From Methylococcales bacterium (GTDB taxonomy: Bacteria; Pseudomonadota; Gammaproteobacteria; Methylococcales; Methylomonadaceae): DNA of 64,000 nucleotides. The stretch lies in assembly GCA_028712795.1 (NCBI GenBank), contig JAQTPT010000001.1, positions 186,001-250,000 on the forward strand. Direction: 5' to 3'. Of the stretch, positions 53,322 to 61,257 are shown piece by piece (positions within the stretch are counted from its first letter, which is position 1; the number at the start of each line of letters is the position of its first letter). Under the pieces are notes generated by a model. That model was not told the DNA's origin. It searched no databases and worked only from the letters and a program-made list of their open reading frames with translations. A program made the translations under genes and the position numbers.

Positions 53322-55734
53322 AGAAGCCATCAAGCTTTATAATCCGCAAAACGCATCGAATGCAACCATAAAAGACACCTTTGTCATTCGTTTAAAGGAG
53401 TTCGACAAACTCTGGAAGGCAATTAAAAATTCCAGAATGGTGTATCCCGAGCAACATTTCATCGTTCAGGGCATCAGAGGTTCTGGCAAAAGCACCTTGC
53501 TGACCCGGTTATCGATAGAAGTTGAAGAAGATAAAGACCTTTCACAATGGCTGATTCCACTTCTTTTTCGAGAAGAAGAGTACGGCATTACCTCGTTGTT
53601 TACTTTTTGGGAACATATCGCCGAAGAATTAACAGAGAATCCGCTCTATGCGGATCAATTCGCCGGTTTACTGGATAAAATCGAAGCTCTGGAAGATGAC
53701 CCTAAGTCCGCATTTAAGCTTCTGGACAGTTATCTGCTCAAGGCAAACAAAAAAATTATTCTATTTATTGATAATCTGGCCGAGCTTTTTGAAGTTTATT
53801 CGAAAAATGAAGAGGAAATGCTCAGAGAAGTGTTAAGCCAGAACAATAACATAAGAATTATTGGCGGTTCAGCGATCAGCCTGGAAAATTTTTATGATAA
53901 TAAAGCCCCTTTCTACCAGTTCTTTCAGATCATCACACTGAAAGAAATCAACCGGCAGGAAACCATCAGCCTATTAACCAAGCTAGGTAAATACTCAGGC
54001 AAGGCAGAAGAAGCAAAAATAAAACAGCTTATTGAACAAGAACCGGAAAAAATTGAAACCCTCAGACGCTTAACCGGCGGCATACCCAGAACGATTGTTT
54101 TGTTGTTCCAGATTCTGATAGAAGGCCCCAGAGGCACTACCTTTCAATATCTGGAAGATACGCTGGACAAAGTTTCACCCATTTACAAACACCGGATGGA
54201 TGACCTGTCCAAACAACAAAAACCTATTATTCATGCCATTGCCAAAAATTGGGACGCGATGTCCGCCAAGGAAATCGCGCAACAAACGCGTATGGATAGC
54301 AAGCAAGTCTCCGCCCAATTGAGTCAATTGCAAAAGCAATGGCTGATAGAAAAGATACCGACTTCGACCAAAAACCACCTTTATTCGCTACAGGAGCGGT
54401 TTTTTAATATCTGGTATCTGATGCGTTATGGCCGGCGTAAAGACAGGAACAAATTGATCTGGCTGACCCGGTTCTTTGAGCTATGGTGTTCAAATGATGA
54501 ACTAACAGAACGCGCCAAGGTTTTTCATAAGGAATTAGAACAGGCATCGAGCCCTAGAGTTGCACTGATCTATGCCAGCGCACTTATCAACAGTGACAAG
54601 CTGGAATTTAACGAAAAGGAAGAAGTTTATAACAAAACCCGCTTGCACCTTGAAGTATTAGGTCATAGTGATCTTGCGAAAGAATTACCAAATATTAGTG
54701 ACGGTAATTATTTGCAGCAAGGCATTGAGTTGCTTCAATCAGGTGAGCTTAAGGAGGCAGAAACTTATATTCGAAAAGCGATAAATTATGGCAATAAACG
54801 CGCTTTTTTGACTTTGGGCTATCTATTTTTCGAACTCAAACAATACGAAGAAGCCGAAGCGAATTACCGGCTTGCCATTGAGCACGGTAATACCAGAGCA
54901 TATTTCAATTTGGGCAATCTATTCGGCGAACTCAATCGGTACGCAGAAGCTGAAGCAAATTACCGGCTTGCCATTGAGCACGGCGATACCGGTGCGTATA
55001 ACAACTTGGGGATTCTATTCCGCAAACTCAAGCGGTACGAAGAAGCCGAAGCAAATTACCGGCTTGCCATTGAGCACGGCGATACCGGTGCGTATAACAA
55101 CTTGGGGATTCTATTCCGCAAACTCAAGCGGTACGAAGAAGCCGAAGCAAATTACCGGCTTGCCATTGAGCACGGCGATACCGGTGCGTATCTCAATTTG
55201 GGCCTTCTATTTCACGAGCTCAAGCAGTTCGAAAAAGCAGAAGATAACTTCAAACAAGCCATCGATCTGGGAGTTACGGGCGCAGCAAATTCTCTCGCCT
55301 GGTCCTATTTCGAAACAGTTCAGAAAAATAAAAAATCTGATGCTTTAACGCTTGCCCGCAGTGCCGTTGCCGATGCCCCTATTTTTGCCTGTTTGCACAC
55401 CTTGGCAACCGTCGCCCTTTGGAACAATGAAATCGACATTGCACGGGAAGCAATAGAAAAAATACTGTCAACGGAAAGCTGGCAGCAGGATATTAATGAA
55501 AAAGGCTTTGTTGATTTGTTGATACTGCTTTTAGCCAAAGGCCAAACCAATCTTTTTGACAAATGGCAACAACAGTTTGATTTGGTGGATAAATTAAAAC
55601 CGCTCTATTACGCGTTTTTAAATTTGGTGCCGGAAAAATACCCTAATCAATTGCTAAGAATGGGTTCTGAATTGAAAGAAACTGTCGATGAAATACTGGC
55701 GAAAATAGCAAATTACAAGGAAAAATATAAATAA
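53302..55734 (+). CDS. NTPase with C-terminal tetratricopeptide-like repeats
   Basis: An 810-residue protein. The P-loop QGIRGSGKSTLL is at about residues 56-67; the Walker B-like segment IILFIDNLAELF has Asp 157 followed by Asn, where a Glu is usual. A winged helix (AMSAKEIAQQTRMDSKQVSAQLSQL-like, split here as DAMSAKEIAQQTRMDSKQVS) lies near residues 324-350. Residues ~470-690 hold tetratricopeptide-like units of 32 residues ending YRLAIEHG; two are identical at DNA level. The C-terminus is helical. Overlap with the previous NTPase gene indicates a common function. The TPR region is a likely sensor or partner-binding surface. Confidence 0.78.
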   Translation: MPTEHFKEAIKLYNPQNASNATIKDTFVIRLKEFDKLWKAIKNSRMVYPEQHFIVQGIRGSGKSTLLTRLSIEVEEDKDLSQWLIPLLFREEEYGITSLFTFWEHIAEELTENPLYADQFAGLLDKIEALEDDPKSAFKLLDSYLLKANKKIILFIDNLAELFEVYSKNEEEMLREVLSQNNNIRIIGGSAISLENFYDNKAPFYQFFQIITLKEINRQETISLLTKLGKYSGKAEEAKIKQLIEQEPEKIETLRRLTGGIPRTIVLLFQILIEGPRGTTFQYLEDTLDKVSPIYKHRMDDLSKQQKPIIHAIAKNWDAMSAKEIAQQTRMDSKQVSAQLSQLQKQWLIEKIPTSTKNHLYSLQERFFNIWYLMRYGRRKDRNKLIWLTRFFELWCSNDELTERAKVFHKELEQASSPRVALIYASALINSDKLEFNEKEEVYNKTRLHLEVLGHSDLAKELPNISDGNYLQQGIELLQSGELKEAETYIRKAINYGNKRAFLTLGYLFFELKQYEEAEANYRLAIEHGNTRAYFNLGNLFGELNRYAEAEANYRLAIEHGDTGAYNNLGILFRKLKRYEEAEANYRLAIEHGDTGAYNNLGILFRKLKRYEEAEANYRLAIEHGDTGAYLNLGLLFHELKQFEKAEDNFKQAIDLGVTGAANSLAWSYFETVQKNKKSDALTLARSAVADAPIFACLHTLATVALWNNEIDIAREAIEKILSTESWQQDINEKGFVDLLILLLAKGQTNLFDKWQQQFDLVDKLKPLYYAFLNLVPEKYPNQLLRMGSELKETVDEILAKIANYKEKYK
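54865..55200 (+). repeat. 96-bp tandem repeat within the NTPase-TPR gene
   Basis: TACCGGCTTGCCATTGAGCA begins at 54865, 54961, 55057 and 55153, exactly 96 bases apart. Units 54961-55056 and 55057-55152 are identical in all 96 bases, and the first ~40 bases of the next unit also match, showing a recent duplication. Because 96 is a multiple of three, copy number can change without breaking the frame. Confidence 0.97.
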
Positions 55735-55861
55735 TCGATACTCTTGACGCGTATACCCTTGCAGATTTAGTTAATGTGCCATTGCACCATGAACAGCTCT
55801 AAGGATAAGAAGTTTACTGTTTTTAATCGTGGTTGTCGTAGTCAACAGTAAGAATCACACC

Positions 55862-55880
55862 CTACAAGTTTTTCTTGTAG
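55862..55880 (+). terminator. Hairpin between NTPase-TPR gene and degQ
   Basis: CTACAAG and CTTGTAG form a perfect seven-base-pair stem around a TTTTT loop. It lies in the 215-base spacer and might end the NTPase transcript, though no T-run follows. Confidence 0.4.
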
Positions 55881-55883
55881 CTC

Positions 55884-55911
55884 TTGTATTAAACGTTTTT
55901 GTACTTATATT
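55884..55911 (+). promoter_or_regulatory. Candidate promoter of the degQ-type protease
   Basis: TTGTAT (55884-55889) and TATATT (55906-55911) are 16 bases apart and lie 39 bases before the start codon. It is a moderate sigma-70 match; no sigma-E-type boxes were recognised. Confidence 0.4.
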
Positions 55912-55949
55912 GTCTGCTATTCATGTTTAACAATCCCTGGTAAATCCTG

Positions 55950-57314
55950 ATGAATACTCAAGTAGTAAAACCGCTGTTATTGATGTCTATTTTATTCGCA
56001 TGTTTGTCTACGTCCTTTACATTACAAGCGGCGGGGTTGCCGCCTTACGTTGACGGGCAGCCCGTGCCGTCCCTTGCACCCATGCTGGAACGCGCCATGC
56101 CGGCGGTTGTGAATATTTCTACTTCAACCAATATTCAGGTTGGCGATAACCCGTTGATGCAGGATCCTTTTTTTCGTCAATTTTTTAATGTGCCCGAACA
56201 AATGAACCGGCAACAAAAAAATAGCTTGGGTTCGGGCGTTATTATCGACAGCAGCCAGGGTTTGGTTTTGACGAATAATCACGTCATTGATAAAGCGGAT
56301 AAAATTTTGGTGACTTTACATGATGGCCGCCAGCTCAACGCGGAATTAATAGGCACCGATCCAGAATCCGATGTCGCTATCATCCGCGTTCACGGCAACA
56401 ACTTAACCCAGTTGCCCATTGCTGACTCCAGCCAACTGAAAGTCGGTGATTTTGTAGCCGCGATTGGCAGCCCCTTCGGACTCAGCCAGACAGTAACCTC
56501 CGGTATTATCAGTGCCTTGGGCCGTTCGGGTCTTGGCATAGAAAAGTACGAAAACTTTATCCAGACCGATGCGTCGATTAACCCGGGCAATTCCGGCGGT
56601 GCATTGGTTAATCTCCGGGGTGAATTAATAGGCATGAATACGGCGATTCTCGCCCCCACTGGCGGTAATGTCGGTATCGGTTTTGCGATTCCAACCAACA
56701 TGATCATGACTATTAAAGAGTCCCTGGTTAAGCACGGCGAGGTAAAACGCGGCTTGCTGGGCGTAACTACCCAGGATTTAACGCCGGAGCTGGTCAATGC
56801 GTTTAACCTGGAGAACAAGCACGGCGCGGCGATCAGTCGCATTGAAAGCAATTCGCCTGCGGCAAAAGCCGGTCTGGAACCGGGTGATATTATTGTGGCC
56901 GCAAATGGCAAGCCGGTTAAAAACAGTCAGGACATAAACAACATCGTCGGTTTATTGCAGGTTGGCGACAAGGTTAATATCGAATTTTTTCGCGGCAATG
57001 AAAAAAAAGAAGTCGATGCAGTTATCGGCAAACCTGAACAAGCACAAATGGCAGGCGAAAAATTGCATCCCTTATTAAAAGGCACTGTTTTAGGCGTAAC
57101 GCAAAAAGATCAGGTTGAAGGCGTTGTCTTGGGAAAAATTCACACTTCTTCATACGCTTGGCGATTGGGCTTGCGTCCCGGCGACGTTATCGTTTCGGCA
57201 AACCGCTATCGGGTGCGTAATCTTGAAGAATTAAAACAGGTTGTTGATCCTGAAGATGCCCTGTTAATTAACATTCAGCGTGGACAGGAAGGGTTCTTTG
57301 TTGTGTTAAGATAA
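55950..57314 (+). CDS. degQ: Periplasmic serine protease of the DegQ/HtrA type
   Basis: DegQ-type proteases degrade misfolded periplasmic proteins. The 454-residue precursor has a Sec signal (LLLMSILFACLSTSFTLQAA) and the trypsin-like triad His 111 (TNNHVID), Asp 141 (ESDVAII) and Ser 215 (NPGNSGGALV). Two PDZ domains follow, starting near LLGVTTQDLTPELVNAF and VLGVTQKDQVEGVVL. Overall length and order match DegQ. A signal-bearing N-terminus and the absence of a membrane anchor separate it from DegS. A strong terminator lies downstream. Confidence 0.93.
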   Translation: MNTQVVKPLLLMSILFACLSTSFTLQAAGLPPYVDGQPVPSLAPMLERAMPAVVNISTSTNIQVGDNPLMQDPFFRQFFNVPEQMNRQQKNSLGSGVIIDSSQGLVLTNNHVIDKADKILVTLHDGRQLNAELIGTDPESDVAIIRVHGNNLTQLPIADSSQLKVGDFVAAIGSPFGLSQTVTSGIISALGRSGLGIEKYENFIQTDASINPGNSGGALVNLRGELIGMNTAILAPTGGNVGIGFAIPTNMIMTIKESLVKHGEVKRGLLGVTTQDLTPELVNAFNLENKHGAAISRIESNSPAAKAGLEPGDIIVAANGKPVKNSQDINNIVGLLQVGDKVNIEFFRGNEKKEVDAVIGKPEQAQMAGEKLHPLLKGTVLGVTQKDQVEGVVLGKIHTSSYAWRLGLRPGDVIVSANRYRVRNLEELKQVVDPEDALLINIQRGQEGFFVVLR

Positions 57315-57320
57315 TAGAAC

Positions 57321-57380
57321 AGGCGCAAGGCTAAAGGTACAAGGCAAAAGAACTTGTTTAGCCTTTGCCCTTGCGCCTTT
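57321..57380 (+). terminator. Hairpin terminator after degQ
   Basis: AGGCGCAAGG (57321-57330) pairs with CCTTGCGCCT (57369-57378), with additional pairing of CTAAAGG and CCTTTG inside, followed by TTTATT. It fits a rho-independent terminator before moaB. Confidence 0.65.
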
Positions 57381-57402
57381 ATTCCCAGGCCTTTAATAAA
57401 AT

Positions 57403-57924
57403 ATGAAAACCGATAAAAGCTTTATCCCGTTAAACATTGCTGTATTAGTGGTTTCCGACACGCGCATCGAAGCCGATGATGTATCGGGCAATACCTTGGT
57501 GGAACGTGCAACGGAAGCGGGGCATCATGTCGTTGAAAAAAAAATAGTGCCTGATAATATTTACCGGATAAGGGCTGCTGTTTCAAACTGGATTGCCACG
57601 GACGACATTAATGTGGTGATAAGCACTGGCGGGACTGGCGTCACTGGCCGGGATGGAACGCCAGAAGCCGTGGCTCCATTACTGGATAAGGTTCTGGATG
57701 GTTTTGGCGAAACCTTCAGAATGCTTTCCTATCAGGATATAAAAACCTCAACTATCCAGTCCAGAGCTCTTGCCGGCGTTGCAAATGCCACTTATGTATT
57801 TTGCCTGCCCGGTTCATCTGGTGCGTGCCGCACTGCCTGGGATGCTTTAATCAAGGAACAACTGGATTACCGGACGCGGCCTTGCAATCTGGTTCAGCTG
57901 ATGCCCAGACTCATGGAAAAATAA
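57403..57924 (+). CDS. moaB: Molybdenum cofactor biosynthesis protein B
   Basis: MoaB is related to molybdopterin adenylyltransferases. The 173-residue product has IAVLVVSDTRIEADDVSGNTL near the start, the substrate-binding VVISTGGTGVTGRDGTPEAV (about residues 70-89), the ISTGGTG motif and LPGSSGACRTAWD near 143. The acidic and glycine-rich residues of the MPT-binding loop are present. It is one base from the DUF423 gene, indicating an operon. No other moa gene is nearby. Confidence 0.92.
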   Translation: MKTDKSFIPLNIAVLVVSDTRIEADDVSGNTLVERATEAGHHVVEKKIVPDNIYRIRAAVSNWIATDDINVVISTGGTGVTGRDGTPEAVAPLLDKVLDGFGETFRMLSYQDIKTSTIQSRALAGVANATYVFCLPGSSGACRTAWDALIKEQLDYRTRPCNLVQLMPRLMEK

Positions 57925-57925
57925 T

Positions 57926-58333
57926 ATGAAATCCGGTTTTTTATTTTTGGGCGCGGTCAGCGCGCTTATCGGCGTCGGCATGGGAGCGTTTGGCGCTCAT
58001 GGCTTAAAAGCCATCTTGAGTCCCGAAATGCTAGCGGTTTATCAAACCGGAGTGACCTATCAAATGTGGCATGCGCTGGGTCTGATAAGCATTGCAGTCA
58101 TAAGCCGGCAAGTCCCTGAGTCCAAATTACTGAGTTGGGCAGGCTGGTTGATGTTTATTGGGATACTCCTGTTTTCCGGCAGCTTATATCTGTTGGTACT
58201 CCTCGATCAAAAGTGGTTAGGAATGATTACGCCCCTGGGCGGCGTCAGTTTTATAACGGCTTGGCTTTTAATCGCAATTTTTGCAGCAAAAAAACAACAA
58301 CATCACAGCAGGTATACCAGTGCGCGACGCTAA
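57926..58333 (+). CDS. DUF423 membrane protein
   Basis: A 135-residue integral membrane protein with four hydrophobic helices. The N-terminus FLFLGAVSALIGVGMGAFGA and the following HGLKAILSPEMLAVYQTG with YQMWHALGL are the signature of DUF423 (YgdD-like). Function is unknown. It is one base after moaB and overlaps the start of pepN by 14 bases, so all three are probably cotranscribed. Confidence 0.93.
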   Translation: MKSGFLFLGAVSALIGVGMGAFGAHGLKAILSPEMLAVYQTGVTYQMWHALGLISIAVISRQVPESKLLSWAGWLMFIGILLFSGSLYLLVLLDQKWLGMITPLGGVSFITAWLLIAIFAAKKQQHHSRYTSARR

Positions 58334-60989
58334 CCCCCAAACAATTTATTTAAAAGACTATGCCGTTCCTGATTATTTAATTCATAGTGTCGATTTAAAT
58401 TTTGACTTGACTGAAGACAATACGCGGGTTGTTTCACGGCTGACCTTAAGCCGGAATCCTGCCAGCACTACCGGTGATGCCGCATTGATTTTGGCGGGCG
58501 AAAACTTGGGCCTGATCAGCGTAGTTTTGAATGACGACAATCAATTAACCGGCCAACACTATCTGCAAACGCCGGATTCGTTAATCATTCACGAAGTGCC
58601 TCAGCACCGTAATTTTGTGCTGACTATTGAAAACATGATTAATCCGAAAGCCAACACGGCATTGGAAGGCTTGTTTTTGTCCAACGGCATGTTATGTACC
58701 CAATGCGAAGCGGAAGGTTTTAGAAAAATCACTTATTTTCTCGACAGACCGGATGTCATGGCAAAATTCACCACGACCCTGATTGGCGACAAAGACCGTT
58801 TCCCCGTTTTATTGTCCAACGGCAACAAAATTGCTCAAGGCGAGTTAGCGGATAATCGCCATTGGGTAACCTGGGAAGACCCATTTAACAAGCCTTGCTA
58901 TTTGTTCGCACTGGTTGCCGGGCAATTGGACTGCATTGAGGACAGCTTTATCACGCAAACAGGCCGCAACATCAGTTTGCAGATTTTTGTTGAAAAACAC
59001 GATCTGGACAAATGCGCCCATGCCATGCAGTCGCTTAAAAACGCCATGCGCTGGGATGAAGAGGTTTATGGCCGCGAATACGATCTGGATTTATACATGA
59101 TTGTTGCAGTCGGTCATTTCAATATGGGAGCGATGGAGAACAAGGGTCTTAACGTTTTCAACACCAAATTTGTGCTGGCGCGTCCTGATACGGCTACCGA
59201 CTCGGATTATGAGCATATCGAAGGCGTTATCGGCCATGAATATTTTCATAACTGGACGGGGAACCGTATTACCTGCCGGGACTGGTTTCAACTTAGTCTT
59301 AAAGAAGGCTTTACAGTGTTTCGCGATCAGCAATTCACCGGTGACCGCACTTCCAAAGCGGTAAAACGCATTGAAGATGTAATTAATTTGCGTACCCGCC
59401 AGTTTTCGGAAGATGCAGGGCCCATGGCGCATCCAATCCGGCCGGATGCTTACATAGAAATTAATAATTTTTACACCTTAACTGTGTATGAAAAAGGCGC
59501 CGAAGTGGTGCGGATGATCCACACTTTGCTGGGCGCGGAAGGCTTCCGCAAAGGCAGCGATTTATATTTTGAACGCCATGATGGCCAGGCGGTAACTTGC
59601 GATGATTTTGTCAATGCAATGGAAGCCGCCAACGATGTTGATTTGACCCAATTCCGCCGCTGGTACGCACAAGCAGGAACACCGGTATTAAAGGTCCAGC
59701 AATCTTACGATCCCTCTTCACAATCCCTGACTTTAACCATCAACCAACATTGTCCGCCAACGCCTGGACAAGCTGTTAAAGAACCGCTGCACATTCCGGT
59801 TACTGTCGGTTTAATCAATAAAGATGGTTCAGTCGAACTGTGTAGATTACAGGGTAACGTTCCCAAGCTAGAGCTTGGGAACGAGCGTGATGAAGTCATT
59901 TTACAAGTGACCCAGGCAGAGCAAACCTTTATCTTTGAGGACCTAAAAGAGCAGCCTGTCGTTTCTATTTTAAGAAGCTTTTCAGCGCCCGTTAAATTGA
60001 CCATGGAGCGCAGTCTTGATGAGTTGGCGTTTTTATTAAGCTATGACAGCGATACCTTTAATCGCTGGGAGGCAGGACAGCAACTCGCGGGCCAGATTAT
60101 CGCGGGACTGATAGCCGATGTGCAGAACGGCAGGGAGATGCAGATAAACCCGGTTATTGTCACTGCCTTTAAGCAGGTCATGGAACAATCCTGGGATGAC
60201 TTGTCGTATTTTTCATTATTATTAAGTTTGCCCTCGGAAAACTATTTGGCAGAGCAAATGCAGGTTGTCGATGTTGAAGCTATTCATAAGGCCAGAGAGT
60301 TTGTCGTGCTGACTTTGGCGGAACAGCTACAAAATCAGTTTAAAGCTCTATATCTTGATAATCATCGGGATGAATCAGGGTTATTTGATGCCGCCGCTAT
60401 TGGCCGTAGACGCATTAAAAACACATGCTTAGCTTATTTAGGCAGAGTGGAGCAACCGGACATAAGACAATGGTCACAGCAGCAATTTGATTTAGCTAAA
60501 AATATGACCGATCAAATAGCCGCATTAGCCGTCGTGGTGAATGGTTCGCATCCAGCCAAGCAGCAGTGCCTGGACAGTTTTTACCAGCAATGGCAAGCGG
60601 AAGCATTGGTAATAGATAAATGGTTCGCACTACAAGCATCCAGCCATAACCCGGAAACCTTTGCTACTGTTCAAGCATTAATTCATCATCCTGCGTTCGA
60701 TTTAAAAAATCCAAATCGAGTCCGCGCCTTGATTGGTGCATTCAGCCAGGCGAATCCGTTGCATTTTCATGCCGCAAACGGCCAAGGTTATCAATTTTTA
60801 GCGGACCAAATCATTGCCCTTAACACCTTAAACCCGCAAGTGGCATCACGCATGTTAAGCGCATTAACATCATGGCGCAGATATGACGACGGCAGACAGG
60901 CGCTAATGAAAGCGCAATTGGAGAGGATCATGACCACCGAAGCCATTTCTAAAGATGTCTATGAAGTGGCCAGCAAAAGCCTTGCCTGA
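58320..60989 (+). CDS. pepN: Aminopeptidase N
   Basis: PepN is an M1-family zinc aminopeptidase cleaving N-terminal residues from peptides. The product has GAMEN (about residues 270-274), HEYFH (about 306-310) and the second zinc-binding Glu in KEGFTVF (about 329), at positions nine residues beyond those of the E. coli enzyme. I prefer the GTG at 58320 (AGGT upstream, 14-base overlap with DUF423) over the TTG at 58281. An unusual palindromic repeat is inserted in frame, encoding NVPKLELGNERDE near residues 513-525, in the region after the catalytic domain. Confidence 0.93.
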   Translation: MRDANPQTIYLKDYAVPDYLIHSVDLNFDLTEDNTRVVSRLTLSRNPASTTGDAALILAGENLGLISVVLNDDNQLTGQHYLQTPDSLIIHEVPQHRNFVLTIENMINPKANTALEGLFLSNGMLCTQCEAEGFRKITYFLDRPDVMAKFTTTLIGDKDRFPVLLSNGNKIAQGELADNRHWVTWEDPFNKPCYLFALVAGQLDCIEDSFITQTGRNISLQIFVEKHDLDKCAHAMQSLKNAMRWDEEVYGREYDLDLYMIVAVGHFNMGAMENKGLNVFNTKFVLARPDTATDSDYEHIEGVIGHEYFHNWTGNRITCRDWFQLSLKEGFTVFRDQQFTGDRTSKAVKRIEDVINLRTRQFSEDAGPMAHPIRPDAYIEINNFYTLTVYEKGAEVVRMIHTLLGAEGFRKGSDLYFERHDGQAVTCDDFVNAMEAANDVDLTQFRRWYAQAGTPVLKVQQSYDPSSQSLTLTINQHCPPTPGQAVKEPLHIPVTVGLINKDGSVELCRLQGNVPKLELGNERDEVILQVTQAEQTFIFEDLKEQPVVSILRSFSAPVKLTMERSLDELAFLLSYDSDTFNRWEAGQQLAGQIIAGLIADVQNGREMQINPVIVTAFKQVMEQSWDDLSYFSLLLSLPSENYLAEQMQVVDVEAIHKAREFVVLTLAEQLQNQFKALYLDNHRDESGLFDAAAIGRRRIKNTCLAYLGRVEQPDIRQWSQQQFDLAKNMTDQIAALAVVVNGSHPAKQQCLDSFYQQWQAEALVIDKWFALQASSHNPETFATVQALIHHPAFDLKNPNRVRALIGAFSQANPLHFHAANGQGYQFLADQIIALNTLNPQVASRMLSALTSWRRYDDGRQALMKAQLERIMTTEAISKDVYEVASKSLA
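59858..59883 (+). repeat. Palindromic dispersed repeat inserted in pepN
   Basis: Arms CGTTCCCAAGCT and AGCTTGGGAACG form a near-perfect 26-base palindrome of the widespread GTTCCCA-type extragenic repeat. Here it lies within a coding sequence and is read in frame without a stop. Confidence 0.85.
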
Positions 60990-61257
60990 ACAAATTTGAT
61001 CAAAAATGTCTCATTGATTAGTTGCCGATAAATCCGGATGTTTTGAAGGAATGGGCTTTCAGCCCATCTTTTAAAACCTGGGTGGCTATAGGAATAATTG
61101 AGTCATTCATGTCGAACTGGCGAAGTGCTACCAAACCTTTGCCTGCGAACTTTGCACTTTTAGCAGTATTCTTTGTCGGATGATGCTTATAACCAGCTGC
61201 ACTTTGCCTGTTTAAAAAACCACTGCTCAAGCTTAAATGACATTCAAATTTTAAACT
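60990..61257. other. Spacer between pepN and batD
   Basis: A hairpin GGGCTTTCAGCCC (near 61049-61061) might end the pepN transcript. An 85-codon minus-strand frame (61018-61275) overlaps the batD start and has no ribosome-binding site; it is not called as a gene. Confidence 0.35.

Noticed and set aside
54865..55200. CRISPR-like array because of evenly spaced repeats
   Set aside because: The repeats are contiguous 96-bp coding units without variable spacers, in frame throughout, and encode tetratricopeptide-like residues.
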